Origin: Brachionus manjavacas | Taxonomy: Eukaryota > Rotifera > Eurotatoria > Ploima > Brachionidae | Reading direction: 5' to 3' | Assembly: GCA_019054805.1 (NCBI GenBank) | Contig: JAHQIY010000004.1 | Span: 7,820,501 to 7,884,500 of the forward strand | DNA length: 64,000 bases | Shown: one piece after another, positions 11,501-23,179 of the stretch | How positions within the stretch are numbered: position 1 is the first letter of the stretch | Layout of the letters: each line of letters begins with the position of its first letter | The notes under the pieces: generated by a model | Database searches by the model: none | What the model was told of the DNA's origin: nothing | The model's input: only the letters and a program-made list of their open reading frames with translations | Translations under genes and position numbers: made by a program

Positions 11501-12409
11501 TTTGAAATAATTTTTATCTTTCGATTAAAATAGGAAATTTAACACTTGTAATATCAATTACGTTATTTTTTCAGAATTTCAATTATTTTTTGTCTAAACT
11601 TAAAGTGTTCAAAAACCAATCAATATTTATTTATTAAAATGATCTTGGAAAATATCTTAGGAAGTTTAGAATGATCCTAGAACTTCCTTTCAGCTATGAG
11701 ATAGATATATAACTGTAAATTTGTAAACTGTGTCATTTTGTAAGAAAACTTGGTAGATTTCTACCAAAAAGTAATTTTGCAAAATTAATATCATTTGCCC
11801 AAAAAAAATTCTAAAAGAAAAAAAACTTTAATTTTAAAAATTAAAAAAAACAATTCAATAATAATTTAGTATATCTTATTTTTTTACCCGATTTCGCGGC
11901 ATTTCAAGCCAAACTTGAACTCAGCTTTTCAAAAAGAATATCAAACATTTTTTTTTCTGGTAAATTATAAATATTAATCAAAATTATTTTGAAAATAAAA
12001 TACTATCATTATTTTATCATTAATGATTGAATATTATCATATTTTTTTTCTCTAATTAAATTTACGTGTGGCTGTAAAAGGGTTCATCCACGTACTCACT
12101 ATCACTATCCGCTAGAATCTATAGCTGGTCAATTATTTTACTTAGATCTGTCAAAAACAATTCAAATAATATACTCAAAAAATAAACAAAATTTTTAAAA
12201 ACTAGTCTATTAGATGAGCTTTTTTTTTATTCATCCAAAGTTTGATCAAAAATTATTCCAACTTTGGAATTAAAAAAAAAAATTTAATTAAAGTTTTATT
12301 AAAATTTAATGGATTTTTAAAATTTTCATACATTTAAAATTGACTATACAAAAAAAAGCTAAAAATTGGTCGAAAAGTGATAAATATTTATTTTAAATGA
12401 ATGTAATTG
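8559..12409. other. AT-rich intergenic region with one LINE-type tail
   Basis: About 3.85 kb without a supportable gene. At about 10740-10830 a GC-richer stretch (GTGCCAGGTAGGTGGCC then ATCGGCCC) runs directly into AAATAAATAATTAAAT. This is the look of a severely 5'-truncated LINE 3' end on the plus strand. The remainder is low-complexity. Confidence 0.5.
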
Positions 12410-14094
12410 TTAACAAGAACCTGAATTTGATTGACTTGAGTTAAACGATTCAAAGCCATAGCTGTTTTGGTGAAGATTTGAATTTTCATTTAAAGTCACG
12501 CATGACTCACAAATTGAGCTAATAATCGATTGATCCGTAAAGAGACTTTCAGAATCATCAGCAAAGGTAAAATCATCTTGGTCGCTTAAAGTTTCGGTAT
12601 CATCATGTGGCAACAAATCTTCATCGTAGCACACTTGGCTCAATTTGATGTCACTCGGATCGATTAGATTAAGTATTTTTCTCAATTCGACAATTACAGA
12701 ATCAATGTGTGGCGCTTCACTTGGACTACGCTTCGATTCCACAGTACACATTCGAATTTGCTTGAACAAGTCCATTGTTTTGTGCATGTGCACAATTGGC
12801 AAGTCGATCAAATTGGACAGAGTCAAATTGGCCGATTGGGTCTCGTTGAGAAACAGTCTGAACTGCTTTGAGTGCAACACAAGATCGTTGAGCAAGTCTT
12901 TGGCTTTGGGGTATCCTTTGACATAGGTGCAGAACGCTTCTTTGAAAAGACTCATTTTTTGTGTGTACAATTGACCAATTTTGGTGTACAAATCGTAGGC
13001 CGACCACTTGTCCATTGATCGCAAAAGTTTTCGCTTATGATCAAAATTTTCTCCACATTTTGAAACAAAGTAAAGTAGTCTTGCTGCTGAATGAAAAAGC
13101 CTCTCAATGGTCTTGAGAATGTGGCCACTGACAGACTCAAAAACGAGACAAAATTGGCCTCGATTTCGATCAAGCTTCCGATCAGCTGTGTCCTCATTTG
13201 GTTGAATTTGTCCGCTTTCATTGACTCATAGTTCATTGTAGACTTTAGCTGATCTTTTAGTTTTGATGTAGAATGCAAAGTTAGGTCACACTGTGAGTAA
13301 GAATTGGTCGTGTTTGTCACAGTGGTAATTGACAAATTCGACTGCATATTTGCACCATTGGACTGTGTCACTTTTTCACTTGATTCATTGTATCGAGACA
13401 ATGTTTCGTATCCAGTGTCTGCTCCGGACTCACATTTTGCCATTTGGCCCATTCGGCAACATTCTCTGCTGCACACAACATACTCGTTTGCTTGGAGACT
13501 TGAGCATTTGTTTGTGCACTCGGGCTCTTCAATATAAGTTGCCGAAATGGTTGTGTTTGTTGGCTGAGCACACGACAACCACAACGATGGCCGCAGCCAT
13601 TTGGATATTAGGCTGACATTTTTTTTTCTTTTTATTTCATTTTTTTGGTCGGTTTGTCTAGTTTCGCCAAAGAGAGGCTTGGCGTGAAATTTTTTAACAT
13701 TTTCTTCCTTGTCGAACAATCGACGGTAAATTGTTAATTTTAGAAAATCAGCATTGTTTGATTTTATCAAAGTTAAAATGGATTTTATTCTAGCTCGACA
13801 ACAGTTTACATCATTGACCTTGATTATCAAGTCTCCTTTTCTCAGGCCTGATTTATCAGCCACACTATTTTGAACCACAGCTTCCACATGACTCGGACAA
13901 TAGCCCGCTACTACAAAGCCATAGCAGTTGCTTGACTTTAATTCATCTTTGGTTTGCTTAAGACTCAATTCAATTTGTTCGTAGACAACACTTTTGACTT
14001 TTACATATTTTGGCATTTTTTTGCCTCTGGTCTGGGCCTTACTAACCATTGGTACTGGATTGGATTTTTTGCTATTAAAAAAATTCAAAGACAT
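12410..14094 (-). pseudogene. PDZ-DH (RhoGEF-like) gene, copy A, frameshifted
   Basis: First of two paralogs. The frame from 14094 encodes MSLNFFNSKK, a PDZ-like domain (about residues 26-115, with GYCPSHVEAVV, GLRKGDLIIKVNDV and LTIYRRL), a Cys-rich linker and the first part of a DH domain. It then breaks at an A run near 13023-13026 that is one base shorter than in copy B. The other frame resumes at LRSMDKW and runs through the rest of the DH domain to an acidic and Ser-rich tail, stopping at 12410. DH domains load GTP on Rho-family GTPases; no PH domain follows. Both halves are otherwise clean, so the shift is either very recent or an error in a homopolymer. Bases 12597-13618 are nearly identical to copy B, whereas the PDZ part and the C-terminal tail are diverged. 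Confidence 0.8.
12597..13618 (-). repeat. Homogenised DH block, copy A
   Basis: By eye, this block matches 20928-21950 with two substitutions (13535, 13608) and one single-base deletion (A run at 13023-13026). Similarity ends abruptly on both sides, inside the coding sequence. Confidence 0.9.
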
Positions 14095-15650
14095 ATCCGT
14101 ACTAAATTTAAGGTATAAAAAGATGTTTTTTTTTCTTTTAATAATTGGTTATGTAATTTTATCTAAAATGAAAAAAATGTTATTTATACAAAATTCTAAA
14201 AGAACAGTAGTTTTATTGATTTAGCACTTGTTGATTTGAAATATTTGAAATAGAAAAAAAGAAATAGTGAGCCGACAATTAAAATATTCATTTAACACGT
14301 GTCAGAGTAATCTCATTAAGTTTTAATTGAAAACATCTTTTAACGTTATAGGAAACATTTTCTTTAGTCTAACAAGATTAAATTGAACAAGCGTGTCTGA
14401 CTGAGTACTGCTCCGTGCATTTACACCACTAGATCTCTTGCCGTGTTTTAAGGAATAATTCCGCAAAAAAAAAAATTTCTCTCCAACTCTAGTTTTTTTA
14501 TAAAGTACATTGACAAAAGTATCCTATATTTGAAATAGTAAACAAATTCAATACCGTTAAGTGGAGTAGATAATCTGATAAAAATAATTGTTGAAATTGT
14601 TAGGTAAGTTTAGCGTTTCAAAGAAAAGCGCTTTTAGAATTTCAAGTTTATTAAACTGATCCAACTGGCATGAAACTGGGACACAAATAATAGACTCAAG
14701 TAGAGTTTATATACAGCTCGTGGTGTTAGATATGCCTGGGATAGATTTGATCTTGAGATTTGTGTGACACGTCTTAAAGAGAGTCTATTTATAAGCCGAG
14801 TCAAGTTTATCAATGGTGCATCGCATTGAATCAAGTGGAAGAGATTAGAATCTTATACACCTTTATCTGGGAAATCTGCTGGAAATATCAAACTGTTTTT
14901 GCTGTAAAAACATACGTGAACTATGTGACTTAAATATTAGAAGCATTTAGGGTCATAAAACTAGTTATTAGACCTAATGATAAGTTGATGTTTTTTTGTT
15001 AATTGACAAGTTTAATTTGTCCCTCTTGTCTCGTCCAGATTCTCATTTGGCGTCCCATATCAATTGTGTTGACAAGCAAGCTAATTGACCACCTATTGAA
15101 ATTAGATTATGTCTTATCGATGAAGCTTAATTGATTATTTTATTTTCTCAAGTGAATTATTTCAATTGACCTTATCTTTTTTGTGTCCAATCTGTAAAAA
15201 TTGATTTAGCATTCAGGCTATAGAATTATTCTTAAATACATGAGAGGGTTGCATAATTTGTACCTAAATTTAAAAAAATAAGCATGCTAAACAATCAATG
15301 CTGATTGATTAATAAATTCCAATAGTACAAATTAGTTTTTTACAATCAAAAATTGTACTAATTGTTGAGACCATGACGAATTTTGATTAAATCATTTATT
15401 TTTTTTATTGTTTTATGTAAAGATGTCAATTAATTTATCGAAAAAAAAATTCTTAAATCTGTTTTTTTACTTTTTTTATTGATAGAATTGGCGCAGACCT
15501 AAATTGACTAATTATTAATAATAATTTTAATGTTAATACGTTTTGAGACATTTTATAAAAAATATTTAAAAAAATTTTGAATAAAATAACATGAGTTGAC
15601 AATTTTTTTTTTCTTATTCTAAACTTTATTTTATTTTTTTTTTTTTTTTT
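14095..15650. other. Upstream flank of RhoGEF copy A
   Basis: About 1.5 kb with somewhat higher GC than the neighbouring intergenic DNA. No further exon was recognised and it shows no similarity to the upstream flank of copy B. It probably holds the 5' UTR and promoter of copy A. GATA-like TTATC motifs occur, but not clearly above chance in such AT-rich DNA. Confidence 0.4.
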
Positions 15651-15654
15651 TTAA

Positions 15655-15703
15655 TCTGAAGGAGCCTTAGCTCGATACAGATATACAAATAAATAAAATA
15701 ATA
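15655..15703 (+). repeat. LINE-type tail, family 1 (copy a)
   Basis: Reads TCTGAAGGAGCCTTAGCTCG, then ATACAG and an (A)AATAAAT-type tail. GAGC-CTTA-GCTC forms a small hairpin bracketed by CTG and CAG. A second copy lies about 150 bp downstream and others occur at 35296, 38535 and, inverted, at 59881. It looks like the extreme 3' end of a 5'-truncated non-LTR element. Confidence 0.65.
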
Positions 15704-15806
15704 ATCTATGTCTTCTAAACTTTCATTTTTTTTAGCTTATTTACTTTATTTTGATTTTTTTATCTCATTTTATTAACTTAAATTTGATTTTTTTTTCTAA
15801 ATTTAT

Positions 15807-15855
15807 TCTGAAGGAGCCCTAGCTCGGTACAGAAAATAAATAAATAATAAATAAA
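15807..15855 (+). repeat. LINE-type tail, family 1 (copy b)
   Basis: Reads CTGAAGGAGCCCTAGCTCGG, then TACAG followed by AAATAAATAAATAATAAATAAA. The GAGC/GCTC stem is kept while the loop differs from copy a by one base. Confidence 0.65.
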
Positions 15856-18800
15856 AAAAAATCGAATAAAAAATACAGTACAAACAATAATTTTTGGTTT
15901 TAGAAAAATTTTAATTCACTTTTAAAAGATAAAATTATAAAGCTATTTTTAAATCAATTTGTCGGATGTCTAATTATACCAAATCTTAAAAACAATAAAG
16001 GCAATGATAAAATAAAATCTTTAATTAAAGTTTATTTAAATTTTTATGAAATAGTTAGGACTAACAATTAAATAATTTGAATGAAATAAAACTCTTGTGA
16101 AAAATCTAGACTTATTTACAAAAAAAGAGATTTAGAGATCTACTTCTTCCTTTGCTGTGTTTAAAGAATAATTTTTTAGGGAAAACGCTGATTAATAATC
16201 TAGAAAAATTTGATTATTCTTTCATTAAAATTAAGATTATAAAAAAATTCAAATAAATGATTTCGAATGGTTATAACCTTTATATTCATTGAAACAGATA
16301 TTTAGAAACAAAAATAAAAAAAGATTAAATTTTTTATCTTTAATCATTTGAGGTGAAATTAAACATTTAAAAAACAACTGATATTTTAGTTTTATTAAAA
16401 ATAATCTAATTTTAAATTCTGATTTTATTTAGACTTTAACCCATTCTGGCTTTTATTAAAAAGACTAGTTTTAAAATACCTGTATACCTGATTTGATTTC
16501 ATACAACAAGAGCGGAACCAAAACTTTTTTCATTGCTAAAAAAAGGAAAAAAAACTGTCCCTTTACAAAAATTTTATTTTTTTTTTATTTCAATATTTAT
16601 TAATTAATTCTATAGTAAAGTTTTTTATTATTTATCTTTTTTTAAAAAAGGACTCTGAATGCATCTATTTTGTCCGAATGTACTTCAAATTTGTTACAAA
16701 AAATTGGAATTTTTAAGATTAATAAAAATAAAAATTTCTATTACCTTAAACAAACTTGTTCCAACTTTATTAATTTATTTACGAAAAATAATGATTTATT
16801 AAAAAAAAAAACTATAAAACAATACAATACTTAAATGCATATCTACTTGATTTAATCGAAGACTATAGCCATTCAGGTAAAATCCATGGAACAATCGGAT
16901 CATCAATTAGTTTTAAAAAAATAGTATTAAATAACTAATTTTTTAATTTAATGTGAAAAAATTTAACAATAAAATTTTATTCGAAAAATCATCTTTTAAA
17001 ATGTAAAAAAAATTCATTAATTATACAGAAAATTTCCTTTAGACGATATGTAAAAAAATTTATAAAACAAGTGTATTTCTTCGAAACTTTTTATTAAAAG
17101 TTATATCTTAATTTTTCAAACAACAATATTTTTATTTTCCATTTAGAAAAGAAAAATTATTTCCTTTTAATTTCATAAAATAACTTGAAAATTTTTGGAC
17201 TGTTTAGCTTAGTTTAGGTCTTTTTTAACACTATATGGAATTATGGATTTATTTTTATCCGTTTTGAAAAATTTGAATTTGTTAATTCTTGAAGAAATAC
17301 CAAAAAATTCAAAACATAAAAACTAAAAAATTCAATTAAATCCTATCTTCCTAAATTTAAAAAAAAAATTAAATTCAAAACAATAATTAATAACAGAGAT
17401 TTTGATCTAATTTTAAAATTTGAATTAAAAATATTTCTTTATTATCACATTTAAATCCTTTGCGAATTTTTTTAGAATTAAATCTCAGCTTGTTGCTTGG
17501 TATTTATTCCATATGAACATACAACATTTATCTTTTTTCTATGTAATAAAAATGCCAACTAATTGATTACAACATCATAAAAAATCAAAATATAAAACTA
17601 TTCGCTAAAGAATGTAAATCTTAGTCCGAAAATGACATTTATTTCCTATTTATTTTTTGTAGATAAATAAACAACCAATTTGTCATGAACCTTGTTTCGG
17701 GACACAAAGATCGAGTACTTACCAATAAATAACCAATTAATCTAAGTTGTAAAACTATTATCGATCTTATAGATAAATAAAATTAGTCAGCACTAATGAA
17801 AAATAACGAGAATATAAGTACAATATCGTAATCCTCTGATATTTGGAAAATAACTATTTGATATTTGTTTGAATTTTCATTTCAACACCTTTAATAAATG
17901 ACTTGTATCGATTAATCGATTAGAGTTGAAAATGCAAATTTTCATTCTCTTAAAGAGTTTTGATTTTCCAACTTTTGATAATTCCGATCTCCATTCTTTT
18001 CACGTTCATTCTGAATAATTGGAATTTAATAACACAGATTACTTTCCCAATGAGGAATTTAACTTGATAAATTTTTCTTTGATATTCAAATTTTTCATTA
18101 CAAATTTTGGAAATAATTTTCCGTCAATTTGCATGATTGAATAAGTCATTAAGATCAATACCGCCAAAAAAAATTCATCTACTTAGGTTTTATCTGTTCA
18201 TCCCTAATGATTTCCACATTAATAATAACATACATATATTTTTTATAGAATGCTGATTTTAGAATTTATTATTTTTTATAAAAATTTAAAATTAATTTGA
18301 GCTGAAATACCAGATTCTTTGGAAAGAATGTAAGTCCTTAATTTTTTAAACCTCTTATAAAAAAATTACATCTATAATTTGAAATTTTCAATTAAAAAAA
18401 ATTTATCAATAATATAGCTAAAATTTATAAAACTTTAAATTTTGAATTCAATTTTGATTTTGAGAATATTTAAAGAATAAATTAATTAATTAAATCAATT
18501 TGAGAATTAATCTAACAGAATTTGGCTAAAATTTATTTCTTTTTTGTTTGTTATGAATTTCGTATTAGTACATTTTTTGATAATGATAAAAAAGTAAATA
18601 CTTAAATTTGAATGTATAAAATAACGAGTTTTATGAATGCTTAATAAGCAATAAAAAATCGATCAAATATTTTTGAATAAGTTCTAGTTTATTACCGTAA
18701 GATAAGAAAAATATTTATAACTCCATTCAAAGAATTTCAGAAATTTTCAAATTATTTAAAGTTCAAATAAAAAAATATATCACAAAAAAAGAGTATAATT

Positions 18801-18920
18801 GTCATGATTGAATTTCGGATTTTATCAAACATCAAGAGTATAGCATCTAAAAAAACCACTAAATAATTATAGTTCAGCAAAACATTTAAAATACTTTAAA
18901 CTAACTGATTTTTGCTAGAA
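15856..18920. other. AT-rich intergenic region
   Basis: About 3 kb of low-complexity AT-rich sequence between the family-1 tails and the LINE relic at 18930. I see no exon, RNA gene or structured repeat in it. Confidence 0.55.
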
Positions 18921-18929
18921 CATTTGATT

Positions 18930-19260
18930 TTACTGAATTTTATCAAAAATTCACGTTTGAATCAAATGAGTGTTCAGTGTTTGATGTATGATAGCGAATA
19001 TTGGGGGATGTGTGAATCTGACAGGAAAAGCATAAAAATAAATAACAGGAACACCTTTCATACTGGGAGCCTGCGGAGGATCCTCGGGATACACTGGCCT
19101 GAGACATTTTAAAATGCTGACCTATGCACAAGAACGAATTCAATGCCATTAAGTCAGTGTATTAAGAATAAAAGACTGCGATGGCTTGGACATGAATGAT
19201 ACCAAAAAATGCCCTTCAATGGGTGGCGTAAGGTAGGACGACCAGTAGTAAAATGTAAGT
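18930..19260 (+). mobile_element. LINE reverse-transcriptase C-terminal relic
   Basis: Plus-strand fragments read YDSEYWGMCESDRKSI, then FHTGSLRRILGIHWPET. After an in-frame stop they read RTNSMPLSQCIKNKRLRWLGH and finally NGWRKVGRPV. The order G-SE-W, LRRILGI, RLRWLGH and GRP is the C-terminal region of many non-LTR reverse transcriptase ORFs (RTE/jockey-like). Stops and truncation make it a dead relic. Confidence 0.7.
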
Positions 19261-19800
19261 CAACAATCACGAAGCAAGTCATCTAATAAGACAAAATTTG
19301 AAATTAAACTTGATCCCGAATTTGAAAAAAAATTTTTAAAACAATAATGATACTAATAAAATTATTAATTAAAAAAATAGAGATAAATTTCTAAAGGACT
19401 TTTAAAATCGACACAATTTGAATTAAATATTCCAAATTTTTTTTATTTCACCAACAATTAAAAAAAATTACCCAATTTATAATATTATGCAAAAATAAAT
19501 TTATCAACACTAAATTAATAGAAATTTAATATTTTTAACTTAATATGACAAAATATCCAAATTTTCTGCTTATTATACTTTTTAATTAAATTAGTATAAA
19601 TTAAAAAATTAAAATAAAATTAAAAAATGTCTGTAAAAGTTGTTGCCTTATTTCCTGCTATCTTTTAGAATTTATCCATACCTGAACATTTAAAAGCCTA
19701 TTATATATTAGTTCAATATCTTTTTTATTTGTTTTAATCTGAAAGGAATAAAGTCCGATAAATGATAAAAAAGGCTTTTAATTAATTATTTTTTAAATGG

Positions 19801-19895
19801 TAATAATAATAAATAAATAATTTGAAGGGGGCCTGGGACAGCACAGAATTGAATTGAAATTGAAGTCCTTCTTTTTAGTTCAATGAATGCAATAA
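19801..19895 (-). repeat. LINE-type tail, family 2 (copy f)
   Basis: The plus strand reads AAATAAATAA, then GGGGGCCTGGGACAGCACAG, then GAAGTCCTTCTTTTTAGTTC. It shares GTCCTTCTTTT and the CAG-AATTGAA block with copies near 20431, 24331 and 58130. The T-poor side with AATAAATAA is the 3' end, so the element lies on the minus strand. Confidence 0.6.
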
Positions 19896-20430
19896 AAACG
19901 AATAAAATAAAAATAATCACATAATAAAAGATTAATTTCGGCTCACTATTTTTTTTGTATCAAATAAACAATTTAGGTAGCCCCGAAGTTCTGAAAAATA
20001 CGTCAAAAAGTGAACCTTTTAGTTTAATCTGGATTAAAAGGAGTCAATAAAAAGAGAAGATTGATTTCTAAAAAAATAATTATTTGAAATTGCTCACTAT
20101 TTAAGTAAAAAAAAATTAATTTTTGTAATACAAGATTTTTGGAATTCCAAGCGTCTCCAATAATAAACAGTAGTGTCGGACATTCTAATAATTAAAATTT
20201 TTGAAATTTAAATACCGATAACAGATTTATAGATTTATTTTTATGTAAAATCAAAAATATCATGATTTACTTATTTTCATATTTAAAAAGATTTTTAACA
20301 ATAAACAATTTTCTCTTTTTATTCTAGAGAATAATGAGTAATAGGAGTTTATGATTTGGGCGCTACACAGCATTTCTCCTTAACATTAAAATTTATTCAA
20401 ATTTGATAGTTGTTTTTAATTATTTTGTTT

Positions 20431-20510
20431 TATTCATCAAATAATTCGAGGTCAACCTCAGGCTGCTCAGGATTGAACTAAGTCCTTCTTATTAGCCTAG
20501 CGAGTGAAAA
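20431..20510 (-). repeat. LINE-type tail, family 2 (copy g)
   Basis: Contains CTGCTCAGGATTGAACTAAG followed by TCCTTCTTATTAGCCTAG, matching family 2. It sits 310 bp beyond the stop codon of RhoGEF copy B. Confidence 0.6.
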
Positions 20511-20821
20511 AATAAAAAAATTACAAAATTGAGTAAAATAAATTAAGAAAATTAAAAGAAAATGTTGGATTTAGAGCTCGAACATGTTAGAAAAAGTTGG
20601 AAAATTTAAGTACATTAAAAAAGCTGCGTTCTAAATATTTGCTACAGAAAATGGACAATTTCAACTCAGACTATTATCATTATTAAGTAAAGATTTATTA
20701 AACGAAAGCAAATTAAAAAACTTTCAAATGAATGAAAAAAAATTAAAATTTCAAAATATTTTTATTAAAATTTAAATAGAATGGATATAAAATGGAAGCC
20801 TATTTACAATAAAAAAATAAA

Positions 20822-22375
20822 TCAATGACTTTCATTTGAAACTTTTGATGATTCGGTTGAATGGAAATATGAATTTTCAATGCAAGTAGAGATGGATTGA
20901 TTAAAAAAGGTAATAAACGAACTGTCTGTATCATCATGTGGCAACAAATCTTCATCGTAGCACACTTGGCTCAATTTGATGTCACTCGGATCGATTAGAT
21001 TAAGTATTTTTCTCAATTCGACAATTACAGAATCAATGTGTGGCGCTTCACTTGGACTACGCTTCGATTCCACAGTACACATTCGAATTTGCTTGAACAA
21101 GTCCATTGTTTTGTGCATGTGCACAATTGGCAAGTCGATCAAATTGGACAGAGTCAAATTGGCCGATTGGGTCTCGTTGAGAAACAGTCTGAACTGCTTT
21201 GAGTGCAACACAAGATCGTTGAGCAAGTCTTTGGCTTTGGGGTATCCTTTGACATAGGTGCAGAACGCTTCTTTGAAAAGACTCATTTTTTGTGTGTACA
21301 ATTGACCAATTTTGGTGTACAAATCGTAGGCCGACCACTTGTCCATTGATCGCAAAAAGTTTTCGCTTATGATCAAAATTTTCTCCACATTTTGAAACAA
21401 AGTAAAGTAGTCTTGCTGCTGAATGAAAAAGCCTCTCAATGGTCTTGAGAATGTGGCCACTGACAGACTCAAAAACGAGACAAAATTGGCCTCGATTTCG
21501 ATCAAGCTTCCGATCAGCTGTGTCCTCATTTGGTTGAATTTGTCCGCTTTCATTGACTCATAGTTCATTGTAGACTTTAGCTGATCTTTTAGTTTTGATG
21601 TAGAATGCAAAGTTAGGTCACACTGTGAGTAAGAATTGGTCGTGTTTGTCACAGTGGTAATTGACAAATTCGACTGCATATTTGCACCATTGGACTGTGT
21701 CACTTTTTCACTTGATTCATTGTATCGAGACAATGTTTCGTATCCAGTGTCTGCTCCGGACTCACATTTTGCCATTTGGCCCATTCGGCAACATTCTCTG
21801 CTGCACACAACATACTCGTTTGCTTGGAGACTTGAGCATTTGTTTGTGCACTCGGGCTCTTCAATAAAAGTTGCCGAAATGGTTGTGTTTGTTGGCTGAG
21901 CACACGACAACCACAACGATGGCCGCAGCCATTTGGATAATAGGCTGACACTTTTTGCACTTTTTATCTTTTTATTTATCAATGGCTTAAGAAATTTTTT
22001 ATTTTCATCTGATATTATTTTTGACAGTTGATAGGCTTTTTCTGAGTTTTTCAGTCGTCTGTAAATTGTTAAATTTATTTTTCCATCCACAGGTTTCAGC
22101 AAGCTGTTGATTGTTTTCAAAGTGGCTCTGTAGCAATTGACTCCGTTTATTTCAATTAACAAGTCTCCTCTTTTGATTCCGTTTGTCTCCGCGCCACTGT
22201 CTTTTGACACATGTTGTACGTAGCAAGGACAGTATCCGGCTAGTGAAAATTCATTAAGGCTGCTTTTGATCTCCTGTTTGCCTATGCACACTTGCAGGCG
22301 ATGATAGACCAGATTTTTCAATTTAACGTATTCGGCCTGGGCCGCTCTGGAAACATTTTCTTGTTTGTTTGACAT
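20822..22375 (-). CDS. PDZ-DH (RhoGEF-like) protein, copy B, intact
   Basis: 517 codons in one exon, start MSNKQENVSR at 22375. A PDZ-like domain at about 20-105 has GYCPCYVQHV, GIKRGDLLIEINGV and LTIYRRL. A Ser/Thr-rich linker at 140-280 includes a Cys cluster (ECTNKC, CSRECCRMGQMAKC). A DH-like domain at about 285-463 has QLIGSLIEIEANFVSFL, RPLRGFF, TLFQNVEKIL, ENFLRSM, KIGQLYTQ and DLLNDLVLHSKQFRLFL. DH domains activate Rho-family GTPases, and a PDZ domain would tether the protein to membrane or junctional partners. No PH domain follows, which is unusual. The tail after HDDT (484-517) differs completely from copy A. It is intronless although nearby conserved genes have many introns. The middle 1.02 kb is nearly identical to copy A. 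Confidence 0.82.
   Translation of the reverse strand: MSNKQENVSRAAQAEYVKLKNLVYHRLQVCIGKQEIKSSLNEFSLAGYCPCYVQHVSKDSGAETNGIKRGDLLIEINGVNCYRATLKTINSLLKPVDGKINLTIYRRLKNSEKAYQLSKIISDENKKFLKPLINKKIKSAKSVSLLSKWLRPSLWLSCAQPTNTTISATFIEEPECTNKCSSLQANEYVVCSRECCRMGQMAKCESGADTGYETLSRYNESSEKVTQSNGANMQSNLSITTVTNTTNSYSQCDLTLHSTSKLKDQLKSTMNYESMKADKFNQMRTQLIGSLIEIEANFVSFLSLSVATFSRPLRGFFIQQQDYFTLFQNVEKILIISENFLRSMDKWSAYDLYTKIGQLYTQKMSLFKEAFCTYVKGYPKAKDLLNDLVLHSKQFRLFLNETQSANLTLSNLIDLPIVHMHKTMDLFKQIRMCTVESKRSPSEAPHIDSVIVELRKILNLIDPSDIKLSQVCYDEDLLPHDDTDSSFITFFNQSISTCIENSYFHSTESSKVSNESH
20928..21950 (-). repeat. Homogenised DH block, copy B
   Basis: Counterpart of 12597-13618. The block is GC-richer than both flanks and includes the whole DH domain and the Cys-rich linker. 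Similarity drops at GGCTGACA on the PDZ side and at GTATCATC on the tail side. Confidence 0.9.
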
Positions 22376-23179
22376 TGTTATCTAAAATATTTCTCATAAG
22401 CTTAATAAAACATTATTTATATTGCGATCTTTGAAAAAATTAAAAGTTGAACATCCGACAATTAAACTTGGACTTTTTACACAGTCCAACCCAACCGAAA
22501 GCAGAGGGATTGAGTTTTCATGAGAACTCAAACTAATTAAAAGTTTGCAAAATACGTTTGAGTTTATTTGATAGTAATTTATTGCTCTATCCCTACCAGT
22601 CGGTATCAATAACCAACTTTATGTTAGTAATTAACTTAAAAGAGATAAATACCGATGCTGTATAGTTTAGGCCAGAATTTTTCTGTTATGCGACAGGGTC
22701 AAATTAATTTAATTGAAATTTAATTGACCGAAACCCAGTACTTGTTTGTCCAATATTAACTAACACATGATGGTTTATCTTATCTATTATGAAAAAAAAA
22801 ATTGAAATCTATTTTTGCAGCTATTAGTTATTCATAAACTAAACAAGAAACTTTACACTTAAGATTAAAGGTAAAAGTCAAGTTGCTTGAGATCGAGATA
22901 AATTATTAAACCTACCTTATTATTTCTTTCTTTCCTGAACCTCTAGCTATTTCTACTTAACGTTTTTAATTTTATTTCTTATTACTTGGACTAATTTTTC
23001 CTTTTTTTTTCTTTTTAATTGATTTTATTTTTCAGACTCATTTATTAAAATATTAATTTTGGAAGACTCTTTTTCACTAATTTCCTTAAAATGGTCTGTA
23101 AATTTTAGTTTCAGGTCAAATTTGATAAGAAGGAATTTAGGTTCATGGGTTAAGGGGATAGGTTCAGATACGATATAAA
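22376..23179. other. Upstream flank of RhoGEF copy B
   Basis: 800 bp without a recognisable gene, presumably 5' UTR and promoter of copy B. It contains the short palindrome GAGTTTTCATGAGAACTC near 22511. There is no visible similarity to the upstream flank of copy A. Confidence 0.4.

Noticed and set aside
12645-12926. Open frames on the opposite strand of both RhoGEF copies (also near 13304 and 21636)
   Set aside because: They are present in both copies only because the nucleotide block is nearly identical; they are shadows of the DH frame.
14970-22800. TTATCT/AGATAA GATA-type motifs upstream of both RhoGEF copies
   Set aside because: In DNA this AT-rich the motif is expected often by chance, and the two flanks share no other similarity.
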